From: Pseudopelobacter sp964542535
GTDB lineage: Bacteria; Desulfobacterota; Desulfuromonadia; Geobacterales; Pseudopelobacteraceae
Direction: 5' to 3'
Assembly (NCBI GenBank): GCA_964542535.1
Contig: CAZIUE010000005.1
Span: 1-64,000, forward strand
DNA length: 64,000 nt
The position numbers and the translations under genes were made by a program. Position 1 is the first letter of the stretch. Every line of letters starts with the position of its first letter. The notes under the pieces were generated by a model that was given only the letters and a program-made list of their open reading frames with translations, was not told the DNA's origin and ran no database searches. Positions 1 to 9,105 of this stretch are shown piece after piece.

Positions 1-349
1 AGTTGGTGGCCCGCCGCAGGGCGCGGGAGACGTTCTCGATGCCCCCCAGGTCGGTACTCAGGCCCGTGCCGTTACTTGTGCTTCCCTTGTCCATCAGCTT
101 GTTCAGTTCGGCGTAGGCCTCGGTGAACAGCACGGAAAGGGGGGAACTGGCGAAACGGTCCACCTGGGAAGCAATGGTTTCAAAGCGGGACGATTTCCAG
201 AACAGGTCCATGAAGCGCTCCGATTCGCTGTTGGCGCGGTGCACCTGGAACAGCTTGAACAGGATGATCGCCCAGGAGACCACGGAGAAGAACAGCAGCA
301 GGATCAGGACCAGTTTGACGACGATACCGGCGTTGAGAAGCAGGGCCAC
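1..349 (-). CDS. tolQ: TolQ/ExbB-family proton channel protein, N-terminal part
   Basis: The reading frame runs off the left edge, so only about 116 residues are visible. It opens with a long hydrophobic helix followed by FKLFQVHRANSESERFMDLFWKS, split here as FKLFQV and SERFMDLFW, which is typical of TolQ. TolQ is the inner-membrane subunit that, with TolR, couples the proton gradient to TolA and the Tol-Pal envelope system. Two in-frame GTG codons are possible. The one at 349 sits 8 bases after GGAGG, while the one at 358 overlaps that site, so 349 was chosen. It is the last visible gene of a leftward group; tolR would be expected beyond the edge. Confidence 0.85.
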   Translation of the reverse strand, partial: MALLLNAGIVVKLVLILLLFFSVVSWAIILFKLFQVHRANSESERFMDLFWKSSRFETIASQVDRFASSPLSVLFTEAYAELNKLMDKGSTSNGTGLSTDLGGIENVSRALRRATN

Positions 350-419
350 GATGAGCACCTCCGGATGAGTGAAATATCAGGGAAAGCTAGTCCGAACACG
401 GAACCAAGTCAAGTCAAAA

Positions 420-1190
420 TCAGTACAGTTCCGGCCTGCGATCGGTGAAACAGGGTATCCGGGCGCGCCAGTCAGCCATCTCATCCATATCCAGGTCGGC
501 ACAGATTTCCGTCTCCGCGGTACCGGCCTCTGCCAGGATTTCCCCCCGGGGACCGATGAGCATGCTCATACCGAAGAAGTCCAGTTTTCCGACGGTGCCG
601 CAGGTGTTGGCCGCGACAACAAAGAGCTGGTTCTCTATGGCCCGGGCCAGCAGAAGAGTCCTCCACTGCTCCTCCCGCGGTCGGGGCCACTGTGCCGGGA
701 CGCAGAGGATCTCGGCTCCCTCGACGGCAAGCCGGCGCGACAGCTCGGGAAAACGCAGGTCATAGCAGACGATGACACCGATTTTTCCCATGGTGGTATC
801 CGCCAGGAGCCAGCCATCTCCTGCGGAGAATATCCGGTCCTCCCCCAGCAGTGAGAAGAGGTGCATCTTGCGGTAGATGCCGGCAAGCCTGCCGTTGTCG
901 ATCAGATGGACGGAGTTGAACACCCTGTCTCCGTTCGGTTCGGGCATGCTCCCCACGATCACCAGGCCCAAGGTTTGAGATAGAGCCATCAGCTCCTCTA
1001 CGATGCCGGCGGTTCGCCTGGCAAGGCTGGGAAGGGTTTTCCCGGTAAAACCGCTCGACCACATCTCCGGCAGCACGGCCAGACGTGCCCCCTGCTTGGA
1101 GGCTCGCCTCAGTGCCTCCCGCGCATGGAGGAGGTTGGCGTCAATGTCGCCCGGGATAATGGAGAACTGGATTGCGGCGGCGCTGATCAT
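420..1190 (-). CDS. Nitrilase-superfamily carbon-nitrogen hydrolase (omega-amidase-like)
   Basis: This 256-residue protein has the full nitrilase-superfamily catalytic set: Glu in PEMWSSGF (about residue 42), Lys in YRKMHLF (about 109) and the nucleophile Cys in VIVCYDLRFPE (about 143). The CYDLRFPE form is typical of the YafV/Nit2 branch, whose members hydrolyse omega-amides such as alpha-ketoglutaramate and repair deaminated glutathione-type metabolites. The exact substrate cannot be read from the sequence. It lies between a small acidic protein gene and tolQ in the same direction, with a hairpin upstream that may separate it from trxB. No signal peptide is visible, so it is probably cytoplasmic. 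Confidence 0.88.
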   Translation of the reverse strand: MISAAAIQFSIIPGDIDANLLHAREALRRASKQGARLAVLPEMWSSGFTGKTLPSLARRTAGIVEELMALSQTLGLVIVGSMPEPNGDRVFNSVHLIDNGRLAGIYRKMHLFSLLGEDRIFSAGDGWLLADTTMGKIGVIVCYDLRFPELSRRLAVEGAEILCVPAQWPRPREEQWRTLLLARAIENQLFVVAANTCGTVGKLDFFGMSMLIGPRGEILAEAGTAETEICADLDMDEMADWRARIPCFTDRRPELY

Positions 1191-1248
1191 GAAACGGCTC
1201 CTTTACATGCTTGAGTGGCGATCTATTTCTAGAGCGGCATACGCAAAC

Positions 1249-1273
1249 GAGCCCGGCAGAGTGCTCCGGGCTC
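1249..1273 (-). terminator. Hairpin after the trxB / small-protein pair
   Basis: A perfect 8-bp inverted repeat (GAGCCCGG, 9-base loop, CCGGGCTC) lies 28 bases past the stop of the 60-residue gene, in the gap before the amidase gene. On the minus strand it is followed by GTTTGC, only a weak U-tract, so it may be an attenuating terminator or an RNA-stability hairpin. Confidence 0.45.
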
Positions 1274-1300
1274 CATCTGGAGTGGCGTTGTTTCAGCTAA

Positions 1301-1483
1301 TTACAGCTCTTCAAACTCCCCATCCCCGGAGCTTTCGCCATTACAACAACCGTCATCTTCAACTTCCAGCCCTGTATCGTCCTCTTTCAACCTCTCGAGG
1401 AAACGCTGGTTGTCGCAGATGGTTTGGCGTACATCGGACAGCAACTGCCGGATAGCATCGCTTTCAGCGGGGAGCGGGGACAT
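1301..1483 (-). CDS. Small acidic hypothetical protein (60 aa)
   Basis: A 60-residue, strongly acidic protein beginning 14 bases after the trxB stop codon, which suggests translational coupling with trxB. The N-terminal half (AIRQLLSDVRQTICDNQRFL) looks helical. The C-terminal half is rich in Asp/Glu and contains a CC pair (DDGCCNG). I do not recognise a family. Its tight placement behind thioredoxin reductase and the Cys pair make a redox-linked role conceivable, but that is a guess. The Shine-Dalgarno site is poor, consistent with coupling. Confidence 0.55.
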   Translation of the reverse strand: MSPLPAESDAIRQLLSDVRQTICDNQRFLERLKEDDTGLEVEDDGCCNGESSGDGEFEEL

Positions 1484-1497
1484 GGTTGCAGGCTTGG

Positions 1498-2454
1498 TCA
1501 GCGTTTCATGGCTGCCAGGTAGTGTTCTGCGTCTTTGGCTGCCATGCAGCCGGATGCGGCGGAGGTCACTGCCTGGCGGTAGATGTAATCCTGAACGTCC
1601 CCCGCAGCAAATACCCCTTCAACGCTGGTGGCGGTCATGTTGCCGTCGACGTTTGCGCATTTAGTACGGATATAGCCGTTGGTCATCTCCAGCTGCCCCT
1701 CGAACATCTGCGTATTGGGAGAATGTCCCACGGCGATGAAGATGCCGTGCAGCGCGATCTCCTTGGTTGACTGCCCGCCCTTGTGGCGGATACGCATACC
1801 GGTGACGCCGCTGGCATCGCCAAGCACCTCGTCCAGCACATGGTCCCACTCTATGGTGATGTTCCCGGTTTTCGACTTTTCTATGATCAGGTTGGCAAGA
1901 TACTTTTCAGCCCTGAACTCGTCACGACGATGCACGATCGTTACGTGCCGCGCGATATTGGAGAGGTAGAGAGCCTCCTCCACCGCGGTACTGCCACCGC
2001 CGATAACCGCCACATCCTTGCCGCGGTAGAAGAAGCCGTCACAGGTGGCACAGCCCGAAACCCCCTTGCCGAGAAAAGCCTGCTCCGAGGGGAGCCCCAG
2101 ATATCTGGCCGATGCGCCGGTGGCGATGATCAGGGCATCACAGGTATAGGCAGCCGAGTCCCCTTCCAGCAGAAAGGGGCGCCGCCCCAGATCCGCACGC
2201 ACGATGTGATCATAGATGATACGGGTGTCGAAGCGCTCGGCGTGCAGCCGCATCCGCTCCATCAGTTCAGGGCCCTGAACACCCTGATAATCCCCCGGCC
2301 AGTTGTCCACCTCGGTGGTTGTGGTGAGCTGTCCCCCCGGCTGCAGACCGGTGATAATCGTGGGGGAGAGGTTGGCCCGGGCGGCGTAGATGGCCGCGGT
2401 ATAACCAGCCGGCCCCGCGCCCAGAATGAGCAACTGGTGATGGGTCGAATCCAT
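1498..2454 (-). CDS. trxB: Thioredoxin-disulfide reductase
   Basis: A flavoprotein of about 318 residues that uses NADPH to reduce thioredoxin in the cytoplasm. Visible hallmarks are the N-terminal FAD-binding GAGPAGYTAAIYAARA, the redox-active CATC in a GCATCDGF context, the NADPH-binding GGGSTAVEEALYL, and the C-terminal FAD motif GVFAAGDVQD. Length is normal for the family. The start at 2454 was chosen because AGGAGG lies 4 bases upstream of the ATG; the frame remains open 10 codons further up without a site. It heads a leftward group with the small acidic protein, the amidase and tolQ. Confidence 0.96.
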   Translation of the reverse strand: MDSTHHQLLILGAGPAGYTAAIYAARANLSPTIITGLQPGGQLTTTTEVDNWPGDYQGVQGPELMERMRLHAERFDTRIIYDHIVRADLGRRPFLLEGDSAAYTCDALIIATGASARYLGLPSEQAFLGKGVSGCATCDGFFYRGKDVAVIGGGSTAVEEALYLSNIARHVTIVHRRDEFRAEKYLANLIIEKSKTGNITIEWDHVLDEVLGDASGVTGMRIRHKGGQSTKEIALHGIFIAVGHSPNTQMFEGQLEMTNGYIRTKCANVDGNMTATSVEGVFAAGDVQDYIYRQAVTSAASGCMAAKDAEHYLAAMKR

Positions 2455-2806
2455 AAATCCTCCTGCGAGCATGAATAGCGGCACAGTAGCAGCAAATCAC
2501 GCCCTTGCCAAGGGGGTTTGCCGGTGGAGCGCAACAGTCAAACCCAGGACACGCCGATCGCACGTTGGCCAGTGGCAGAACGTCAGTCGCTCATATGGCA
2601 CATGCCTATTTTATTGGACCAACCAGATAGTAAGGGTGGGGGCAGGCAGCGGACAGACCGTTACCCCATGCAGACAAAGTCACCGATACAAGGCGCCGCG
2701 CAGAAGGCATGCCTGAAAACTTCGCAGGTGCTGAATTACATAAGACAGCTGGCCTGAATGGCGCGCTGGGAGAAGAAAACCGGAGGTTATGATGACAAAT
2801 AACAAA
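2455..2806. other. Non-coding gap between trxB and a TPR gene
   Basis: About 350 bases upstream of trxB and downstream of the leftward TPR gene. It must contain the trxB promoter, but I could not identify convincing -35/-10 elements, a riboswitch or an RNA gene. Short overlapping frames here lack protein-like features. Confidence 0.5.
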
Positions 2807-2834
2807 GGCAACGAATCAATCAAGCTTCGTTGCC
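2798..2834 (-). terminator. Rho-independent-type terminator of the TPR gene
   Basis: A perfect 9-bp stem (GGCAACGAA / TTCGTTGCC) with a 10-base loop lies 32 bases past the stop codon of the leftward TPR gene. Read on the minus strand it is followed by the T-rich TTTGTTATTTG. This fits an intrinsic terminator. Confidence 0.65.
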
Positions 2835-2865
2835 CGAATCGCCCCGGAAAGGACTCTGGCAAAGG

Positions 2866-4059
2866 TCAGAAGGCCTTGCCCGCGAAACCGTTGTACTGGT
2901 CCGCGGATGGATCGATCTTCTTGCCGTTTGCATCGGTTCCCTTGAAGGTAAACGTCAAATGGTTCGTGTCTATGGTGCCGTCTCCGCCACTGTTCTGGGA
3001 TATGGGGAAGTATACGGTGGCCTCTTTGCTAACCGGATTGTAGGTCACCTTGGTTGCAATGACGGATGAACTCCTGTCGGTGGCACGGTAGAGGCCATTA
3101 TCGTACAGTCCCGCGATCGCTCCTTTCGAGCGCCCCACCGACCAGTTGGCAATATTGGTAACCGACTTAATGTCCATCTCCGAGTCGAACTTGAAGGTCA
3201 TGGAAAACTGTACGCTCGAAGAAGGCGTGACAAAACTGGGATCAAGCGCCAGCAGAGAAACACTTCCGAGAGACGTATTGAGTGTACTCTGCTTTTGATT
3301 TATGCCGACAATTTTTGGCTGATTAATAAGGACTTGCAGGTCACCGGCCAGGTTATTGCCTTCGCTGGTACCCAAAGCCTTCAGCTTTTTTATCATATCC
3401 TTTGTGGAGTCGGTTTTGCCCAAAGAAGCATACGCGTTCCCCAGTTCATACATCGTGGCTGCCGAATTTCGTTTCAGAGACAGGGCTTTGTTCAATTGCG
3501 TGACGGCTCCGCTATAGTCTCCCTGCTTACTCAGGGCGGTTCCCAGCCCATAGTAGGCATTGCTGTCATTGGGTGCTATCCTGATGGTCTTGCGAAACGC
3601 CTCTTCAGCCTCCTTGGGTTTGTTCAGGTTGTTGAGCTGCAACAGACCAAGGGTATAGATGGGAAGGGAATTGGTTCGATCCGACTGGCTTCCCTTTTTG
3701 AGAACCTTCTCGGCCTCGGTGTAGTTCTTGTTGTCGATGTATATGCTGGCCAGATCGACGTAGGTATCCCCCTGGCTGCCGTCAATCTCAAGGGAGATCT
3801 TGTAGGCGTTGATCGCCTCGGTAGTTTTTCCCAACTTGAGGTCTGCCTTGGCCAGATAGTTGTATGCATTAATGTTATCGGTGTCGTATGCCGTAGCAAG
3901 GCGGAACGATGCGGCGGCGGCCTTGTAATTTCCGTTCTGGTACTGGGTCAGGCCGGCGGACAGGGCATTGTTGGCGGCACTATCCCGATAGGTCGTCTGG
4001 TTTATGGATAAGGCGGAAAACAGCTTTGCGGTGCCGTTTGAAAGATAGTCCCAATTCAT
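2866..4059 (-). CDS. TPR protein with C-terminal Ig-like/beta domain
   Basis: A 397-residue protein. Residues about 28-235 form at least five TPR units (for example NALSAGLTQYQNGNYKAAAA and AYYGLGTALSKQGDYSGAVT). Residues about 265-397 are rich in beta-type sequence and in Ser/Thr (VQFSMTFKFDSEMDI, HLTFTFKGTDANGKKIDP), resembling bacterial Ig-like surface domains. There is no Sec signal peptide; the N-terminus is short and only mildly hydrophobic. It is transcribed divergently from the TPR-glycosyltransferase at 4196 and borders the flagellin locus, so a flagellar or surface-associated role is possible. A GGGAGAG site precedes the ATG and a terminator follows the gene. Confidence 0.8.
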   Translation of the reverse strand: MNWDYLSNGTAKLFSALSINQTTYRDSAANNALSAGLTQYQNGNYKAAAASFRLATAYDTDNINAYNYLAKADLKLGKTTEAINAYKISLEIDGSQGDTYVDLASIYIDNKNYTEAEKVLKKGSQSDRTNSLPIYTLGLLQLNNLNKPKEAEEAFRKTIRIAPNDSNAYYGLGTALSKQGDYSGAVTQLNKALSLKRNSAATMYELGNAYASLGKTDSTKDMIKKLKALGTSEGNNLAGDLQVLINQPKIVGINQKQSTLNTSLGSVSLLALDPSFVTPSSSVQFSMTFKFDSEMDIKSVTNIANWSVGRSKGAIAGLYDNGLYRATDRSSSVIATKVTYNPVSKEATVYFPISQNSGGDGTIDTNHLTFTFKGTDANGKKIDPSADQYNGFAGKAF

Positions 4060-4195
4060 GGCAGGCTCTCCCTATGAATTTGGTCGTCACACGGAAGACT
4101 CGTGTGGTAGAGTTCGTATCGGCAGAATCGGTGCGACACTTGAGCACCTGTGCACCTTGATTTCACAGGGGAAATACTCACCGGAAAGAACGACA

Positions 4196-7171
4196 ATGAA
4201 AACCAATTCGCGTGGAACGCCTGGGGAGCATGAGAGCAACTTCAGCAGGGGAGTGCGGCTGCACAGAGAAGGACGACTCCAGGAAGCGCTGGCGTATTAT
4301 GCATTGGCGCTCCAGGAGAATATCAGGTCCGACATCCTGCTCAACATGGGGGCGCTGCTCCATGACCTGGAGTTGTACACCGAGGCCCTCTCCGTGTATG
4401 GGCATGCGCTGGAACGTTCCCCGGACTCCGCCCAACTGCAACACAACAGAGCCAATACCCTGCTGGCCTTGAACAGGTGTGAAGAGGCCATTCAGGGCTA
4501 CCAGAAAGCGGCGAATCTGCTTACGGACGATCCGGAGCCGCTGATTCCCATGGGAATGGCCATGGAGCGACTGCTGCGTCACGAGGAGGCACTGGAGTGC
4601 TATGACACTGCCCTGAAACGCGACCCTGACTGCGCCGAGGCTCACTGGAACAGGTCGCTTCTTCACCTGAAACTGGGCAACTACGAGGAGGGGTGGAAAG
4701 AGTTCGAATGGCGCTGGAAGAAGAGAGGGTATACGACGGCTGCACGTGATTTCGGTGTCCCGGGCTGGGACGGTGAACCCCTTGAAGGAGGGACCATTCT
4801 CGTCCATGCCGAACAGGCCTTTGGCGACACGATTCAGTTTTCCCGCTATCTTCCCCTTGTGGCGGAGCGGTGCAACCGTCTCATTCTGGAAGTGCCTCTC
4901 CCCCTCTGCGAACTTTTGCGAAGCGTTCCAGGCGTGTCGGACGTATTCCCGGCCGGTTCTCCCTTGTCCCCCTGTGATCGCCATGTACCGCTGATGAGCC
5001 TCCCCGCTCTCTTCGCGACAAACGTTGACACGATTCCCCGAGAAGTCCCCTACCTCGGCGCACCAACCGAACGCAAAAAGCGCTGGCAGCAGCTCATCGA
5101 ACCATATTCGACATTCAGGGTTGGCGTTGTCTGGGCCGGACGCAAACAACCAGACCCCCTGCGTTCGTGCCGCCTGTCAGACCTCGCTCCTCTGACACAT
5201 ATTCCGGAAACCACTTTTTTCTCCCTTCAGTTGGACGAAGCCGCTTCCCAGATCACGTCACCACCACTAGGCATGACAATCGTCGATCTGACTTCGCACA
5301 TCCATGATTTTGCCGACACGGCGGCCCTCATCGAACATCTGGATCTGGTTATCACCATTGACACATCGACGGCCCACTTGGCTGGTGCCCTGGGAAAACC
5401 GACGTACGTGCTTCTGCCGTACATCGCCGACTGGCGTTGGATGCTGGGACGTTCCGACTCCCCCTGGTATCCCACCCTGCGCCTGTTCCGGCAGAGTTCA
5501 CGCGGCGACTGGCATGGGCCGATACGGGAGATCGCCGCCACGTTGGGAAAAGTGCTGACAAAGCCGGACAGACCTGCGTGCTGCCGCGATATCGCCGTAC
5601 CATCCGGGGCGGCCATGGAGCGCTACCATCGGGGAGTCACCCTGCTTGACGGCAGGCGCTTCGACGAGGCACACGCACTACTCGCTCAAGTCGCCCAGCA
5701 GTCCCCTCATTGGAGCCCTCCCCTTGTTGCCTTAGGCTTATGCTGCTACCACCAGGGGAGTGCTGCCCGGGCAGAAGAGTATTTTCGCAAGGCCATTTCC
5801 TGTGACAGCCATAATGGTGAGGCGTATCGCTGTTTGGGACTTCTGATGAACGAACAGGAGCGATACGGGGAAGCACGCGTTCTCTTCTCAACGGCGCTCT
5901 CTCGTGCGCCGAACGACTGCAACCTCCAGCGCTTCCTGGGGGATGCGCTCTTTGGTATGGGCAATCATGCCGACGCCGTCCAGTGGTACAACAAGGTCCT
6001 CGAAAAAGGCCCCGCTGATGTTGAGATTCTCCTGAACCTTGGTGCGGCACATGAAGTCCTGAACCAGTTTGATGCGGCGCAATGCTCACTTATGAGAGCC
6101 ATCGAGTTGTCCCCTGGGGATCACCGTGCATATCTGAACCTGGGAGCAGTGTTTCTCTCCCAGAACCGACTGGAAGAGGCTGATTATTATTTTCAAAAAG
6201 CGCGTGAGCTTCGGCCCGCTGACGCAACTATTCGTTGGAACCAGGCGCAGCTTTCATTGATCCGTGGAAACTATCGAGAAGGGTTTCAGGAATTTGAAAC
6301 ACGTTTTATCAAGAAGAGCCCGGTGAAAGTCGACCTGTGCGGTCTGCCGCTTTGGGACGGATCGTCACTTTTGGGAAAAACGTTGCTCGTGGTGACCGAA
6401 CAGGCCTTTGGCGACGCCCTACAGTTTTGCCGTTTCCTGCCGTTACTGGCCCACCAGGGGGGACGGATTTTCTTGCGGAACACGCTAAAACCGCTCAAAA
6501 GCCTGTTGACGACGCTACCGTTCCTGGAGCGCGTGATCTCCCCCGGAGAAGCGCTGCCCCATTGTGATTGGGCCGTGCCAATGATGTCAATTCCACGCCT
6601 TTTGAGCACAACCTTGGAGACACTGCCGAGCGATGTTCCCTATCTTTTTCCCGACAGCGAACGATGCAGATGGTGGCAGGACTATCTGCGAAACGATTCT
6701 GGTTTCAAGGTGGGCATTGCCTGGAGGGGACGCAGCAAACCGGATCCCCGGCGAACCGCTGACGTGGAGTGTTTTTCGATTTTATCGGAAATCCGGGGGG
6801 TTTCCTGGTATTCACTGCAGGTTGCGGAGAAAGGAGAGCAACAATCCGATGTTCCGGCTGGCCTGACGTTGAGGGATTTGACTCCGCTGCTCACTGACTT
6901 TTCGGAAACGGCTGCGCTGATGAGCCACCTGGATCTGGTACTATCCATTGACAGTGCCGTTGCCCACCTGGCAGGCGCCCTCGGCAAACCGACTTGGCTC
7001 TTATTGCCCTTTTCCCCAGACTGGCGTTGGATGCTGGAGCGGACCGACTCCCCCTGGTATCCCACCCTGCGCCTGTTCCGTCAGCCATTCCCCGGAACAT
7101 GGCATGCCGTGTTCGCTGAAGTAGCTGTAGCACTGAAAGGAGTACTGAAGGCTCAGGGGGTTGCCTGCTGA
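4196..7171 (+). CDS. Tandemly duplicated TPR / GT-B glycosyltransferase
   Basis: About 991 residues built as two copies of the same module: TPR repeats (about 15-165 and 475-680), then a GT9-like GT-B domain (about 195-455 and 690-985). Each GT copy contains WDG..L.G, EQAFGD..QF.R.LP, D.DLV..ID....HLAGALGKPT, DWRWML and DSPWYPTLRLFRQ. Such proteins commonly transfer sugars onto proteins or surface glycans; flagellin is the obvious candidate acceptor here. The start was moved 46 codons inward to the ATG at 4196, which follows GGAAAG; the longer frame would overlap the divergent TPR gene. The 3' end overlaps the convergent GT41 gene by 19 bases. DNA encoding the last motif is nearly identical in the two copies. 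Confidence 0.88.
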   Translation: MKTNSRGTPGEHESNFSRGVRLHREGRLQEALAYYALALQENIRSDILLNMGALLHDLELYTEALSVYGHALERSPDSAQLQHNRANTLLALNRCEEAIQGYQKAANLLTDDPEPLIPMGMAMERLLRHEEALECYDTALKRDPDCAEAHWNRSLLHLKLGNYEEGWKEFEWRWKKRGYTTAARDFGVPGWDGEPLEGGTILVHAEQAFGDTIQFSRYLPLVAERCNRLILEVPLPLCELLRSVPGVSDVFPAGSPLSPCDRHVPLMSLPALFATNVDTIPREVPYLGAPTERKKRWQQLIEPYSTFRVGVVWAGRKQPDPLRSCRLSDLAPLTHIPETTFFSLQLDEAASQITSPPLGMTIVDLTSHIHDFADTAALIEHLDLVITIDTSTAHLAGALGKPTYVLLPYIADWRWMLGRSDSPWYPTLRLFRQSSRGDWHGPIREIAATLGKVLTKPDRPACCRDIAVPSGAAMERYHRGVTLLDGRRFDEAHALLAQVAQQSPHWSPPLVALGLCCYHQGSAARAEEYFRKAISCDSHNGEAYRCLGLLMNEQERYGEARVLFSTALSRAPNDCNLQRFLGDALFGMGNHADAVQWYNKVLEKGPADVEILLNLGAAHEVLNQFDAAQCSLMRAIELSPGDHRAYLNLGAVFLSQNRLEEADYYFQKARELRPADATIRWNQAQLSLIRGNYREGFQEFETRFIKKSPVKVDLCGLPLWDGSSLLGKTLLVVTEQAFGDALQFCRFLPLLAHQGGRIFLRNTLKPLKSLLTTLPFLERVISPGEALPHCDWAVPMMSIPRLLSTTLETLPSDVPYLFPDSERCRWWQDYLRNDSGFKVGIAWRGRSKPDPRRTADVECFSILSEIRGVSWYSLQVAEKGEQQSDVPAGLTLRDLTPLLTDFSETAALMSHLDLVLSIDSAVAHLAGALGKPTWLLLPFSPDWRWMLERTDSPWYPTLRLFRQPFPGTWHAVFAEVAVALKGVLKAQGVAC

Positions 7172-9054
7172 CACCACGCCCTCCACATCTGACGGTACGC
7201 CTCCTCCATCTTGCGGGCAAAACCTTGAAGATCCATCAGCGATGAACTCAGCATCATTGCCCGCAGATTCCTCCGATAGTGGTGCAGGCGTTCCGTATCC
7301 TGTGCCAGGGCAACGGCAATAGCCACATAGGTATCTTCATTTTCGGCAATCAGCTCGGGGATACCGACACTAGTCAACAGACTGGCGCTCACCCGCGAGG
7401 CATGTGTATTTCCCGCAAGCGTAATAACCGGCACTCCCATCCAGAGGGCCTCGCAGGTTGTGGTCGTACCGTTGTAGGGGTGGGAGTCAAGGGCCATATC
7501 CCCCTCAGCCAGGGCCTCCAGATGGGCATGCACCGTTTCCGTCCTGTCCTTGAACATCAGACGTTCCGCCGTGATCCCCCGCTGCGCGAACAGATCCAGC
7601 ATCTCCATTTTGAATTCAGGATCATTGGCGAGGGCGCGATCCTTGAGGGCCAGGCGGGAGCCGGGAACCATCCGCAGCACCTTGCACCAGAGATCGAGGA
7701 GAGGCTCGTTCAGTTTGGCAAAATTATTGTAAGCAACAAAGGTTACCGTTCTCCGCTCCACCAGGGGAAGGGGCGAGAGTTCCGGTGAATCGAGCGGCGG
7801 ATGGTAGCAGATGAAACTGCCAGGCAGACGGTACAGATGCTCCGAATGCAGGCCTTCGGTCATGCCGGGAGGATCAGCCACGGCATCGGTAATGCGATAG
7901 TCCATGGTGGGAAGACCGGTGGTGTTGGCGTACCCCAGCCAGGTCACCTGCACGGGAGCCGGTCTCTTGGCAAAGATTGGCAGGCGATTGCAACGAGTGT
8001 GGCCGCCCAAATCCACCAGGATGTCGATGCGGTCTTCGCGAATCACCCGACAGACCTCCTGGTTGCTGATCCCGTAGATCTTTCTCCAAGAGCATGGACG
8101 TCGCCGGAACTGTTCCGTGACGTAATCCTCCTTTTCAACATTTGAATAAATGTACACGTCAACGTCACTCTGATTATGGAGGGTCAGCAGCGGCTCAATG
8201 AAGAATGCCACGGGATGACTGCAGAAGTCGGATGAGACGTAACCGATACGCAGCCTGCGTTCCGGGCGAAGTTCATTATCAAACTGACGCCACGGCTCTC
8301 CCGCGGCCCTGCAGCATCCCTCGGCCCAGCGAAGGTGTTCGGTGAAGATGAATTCCGGCGAGTGGTCGGCCGTGCAGAGAAAATTCATCAGGTAGTTGGA
8401 AAAATATGCGTCATCCTGATCCGACAAGGCCAATGCCTGTAGATACCAGTCTACGGCTTCATCCGCCCTGCCGCGTTCCTTAAGGAGGCCTGCAAGGTAA
8501 TTGCAATAATGATGTGCCTTTGGATCATAATGGACGGCTTTTCGCAGCGAACGCTGAGCCGCGGACATATGGCAATTTGCTTCATGGAACAGCGCAAGAT
8601 GATAATAGGCCTGGGCACTGTCAGGTTGCAGACGCGTCGCGCGCTGCAGAGCCTGGCCGGCCGACAGCATGTCATGAAGAACTTGGCACACCTGACCAAG
8701 ATACAGCCATGCGGCATAATTTCTAGGATCAGCGACAACCTGCCCTCGGAAAAAGGACGCAACAGAGTCCAGGCGTTCGGCTTTGGTATGGAAGGAAACA
8801 AGGTCGGGATACAACGCTTCATGGGGCATCTCGTTGCAGAGCGCCATCATGGCATCCGCGGCCACGGCAAAATCGCCGCGCGAAGCCGAAACATGGGCCA
8901 ACATGTAACGTGCTTCCCTGTTCCCAGAATCGAACTCCATGACGCTCCGACATATCCGCTCTGCTTCATCAATTCGCCCGGATTCAAGGTGAAATCGAGC
9001 CATATCCAGCAATTTAGCAAGATACGGCTCATTAACCTGGATATGGTTCTGCAT
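7153..9054 (-). CDS. TPR / GT41 O-GlcNAc-transferase-like protein
   Basis: About 633 residues. TPR units cover residues 10-225 and a SPINDLY/OGT (GT41) catalytic region follows from about 265. Diagnostic motifs are RIGYVSSDFCSHPVAFF (His matching the OGT active-site His), DLGGHTRCNRLPIFAKRPAP, VQVTWLGYANTTGLPTMDYR and LDSHPYNGTTTTCEALW. GT41 enzymes attach GlcNAc or related sugars to Ser/Thr of proteins, and bacterial members beside flagellin genes modify flagellin. Here NGT replaces the more usual NGH in the sugar-nucleotide-binding motif. Two in-frame ATGs exist; the one at 9054 lies 10 bases after GGAGG, whereas the one at 9063 is only 1 base from it. It is divergent from fliC. Confidence 0.9.
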   Translation of the reverse strand: MQNHIQVNEPYLAKLLDMARFHLESGRIDEAERICRSVMEFDSGNREARYMLAHVSASRGDFAVAADAMMALCNEMPHEALYPDLVSFHTKAERLDSVASFFRGQVVADPRNYAAWLYLGQVCQVLHDMLSAGQALQRATRLQPDSAQAYYHLALFHEANCHMSAAQRSLRKAVHYDPKAHHYCNYLAGLLKERGRADEAVDWYLQALALSDQDDAYFSNYLMNFLCTADHSPEFIFTEHLRWAEGCCRAAGEPWRQFDNELRPERRLRIGYVSSDFCSHPVAFFIEPLLTLHNQSDVDVYIYSNVEKEDYVTEQFRRRPCSWRKIYGISNQEVCRVIREDRIDILVDLGGHTRCNRLPIFAKRPAPVQVTWLGYANTTGLPTMDYRITDAVADPPGMTEGLHSEHLYRLPGSFICYHPPLDSPELSPLPLVERRTVTFVAYNNFAKLNEPLLDLWCKVLRMVPGSRLALKDRALANDPEFKMEMLDLFAQRGITAERLMFKDRTETVHAHLEALAEGDMALDSHPYNGTTTTCEALWMGVPVITLAGNTHASRVSASLLTSVGIPELIAENEDTYVAIAVALAQDTERLHHYRRNLRAMMLSSSLMDLQGFARKMEEAYRQMWRAWCQQATP

Positions 9055-9105
9055 GTAATTCATGCCTCCTTCCCTATCAGGGTCTTTGGGGGTCGCAAAA
9101 AAGAC

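Noticed and set aside
2789..3043. Plus-strand 84-codon frame with a good GGAGG before its ATG
   Set aside because: Most of it is antisense to the end of the TPR gene, and its start overlaps the terminator hairpin of that gene. No family features.
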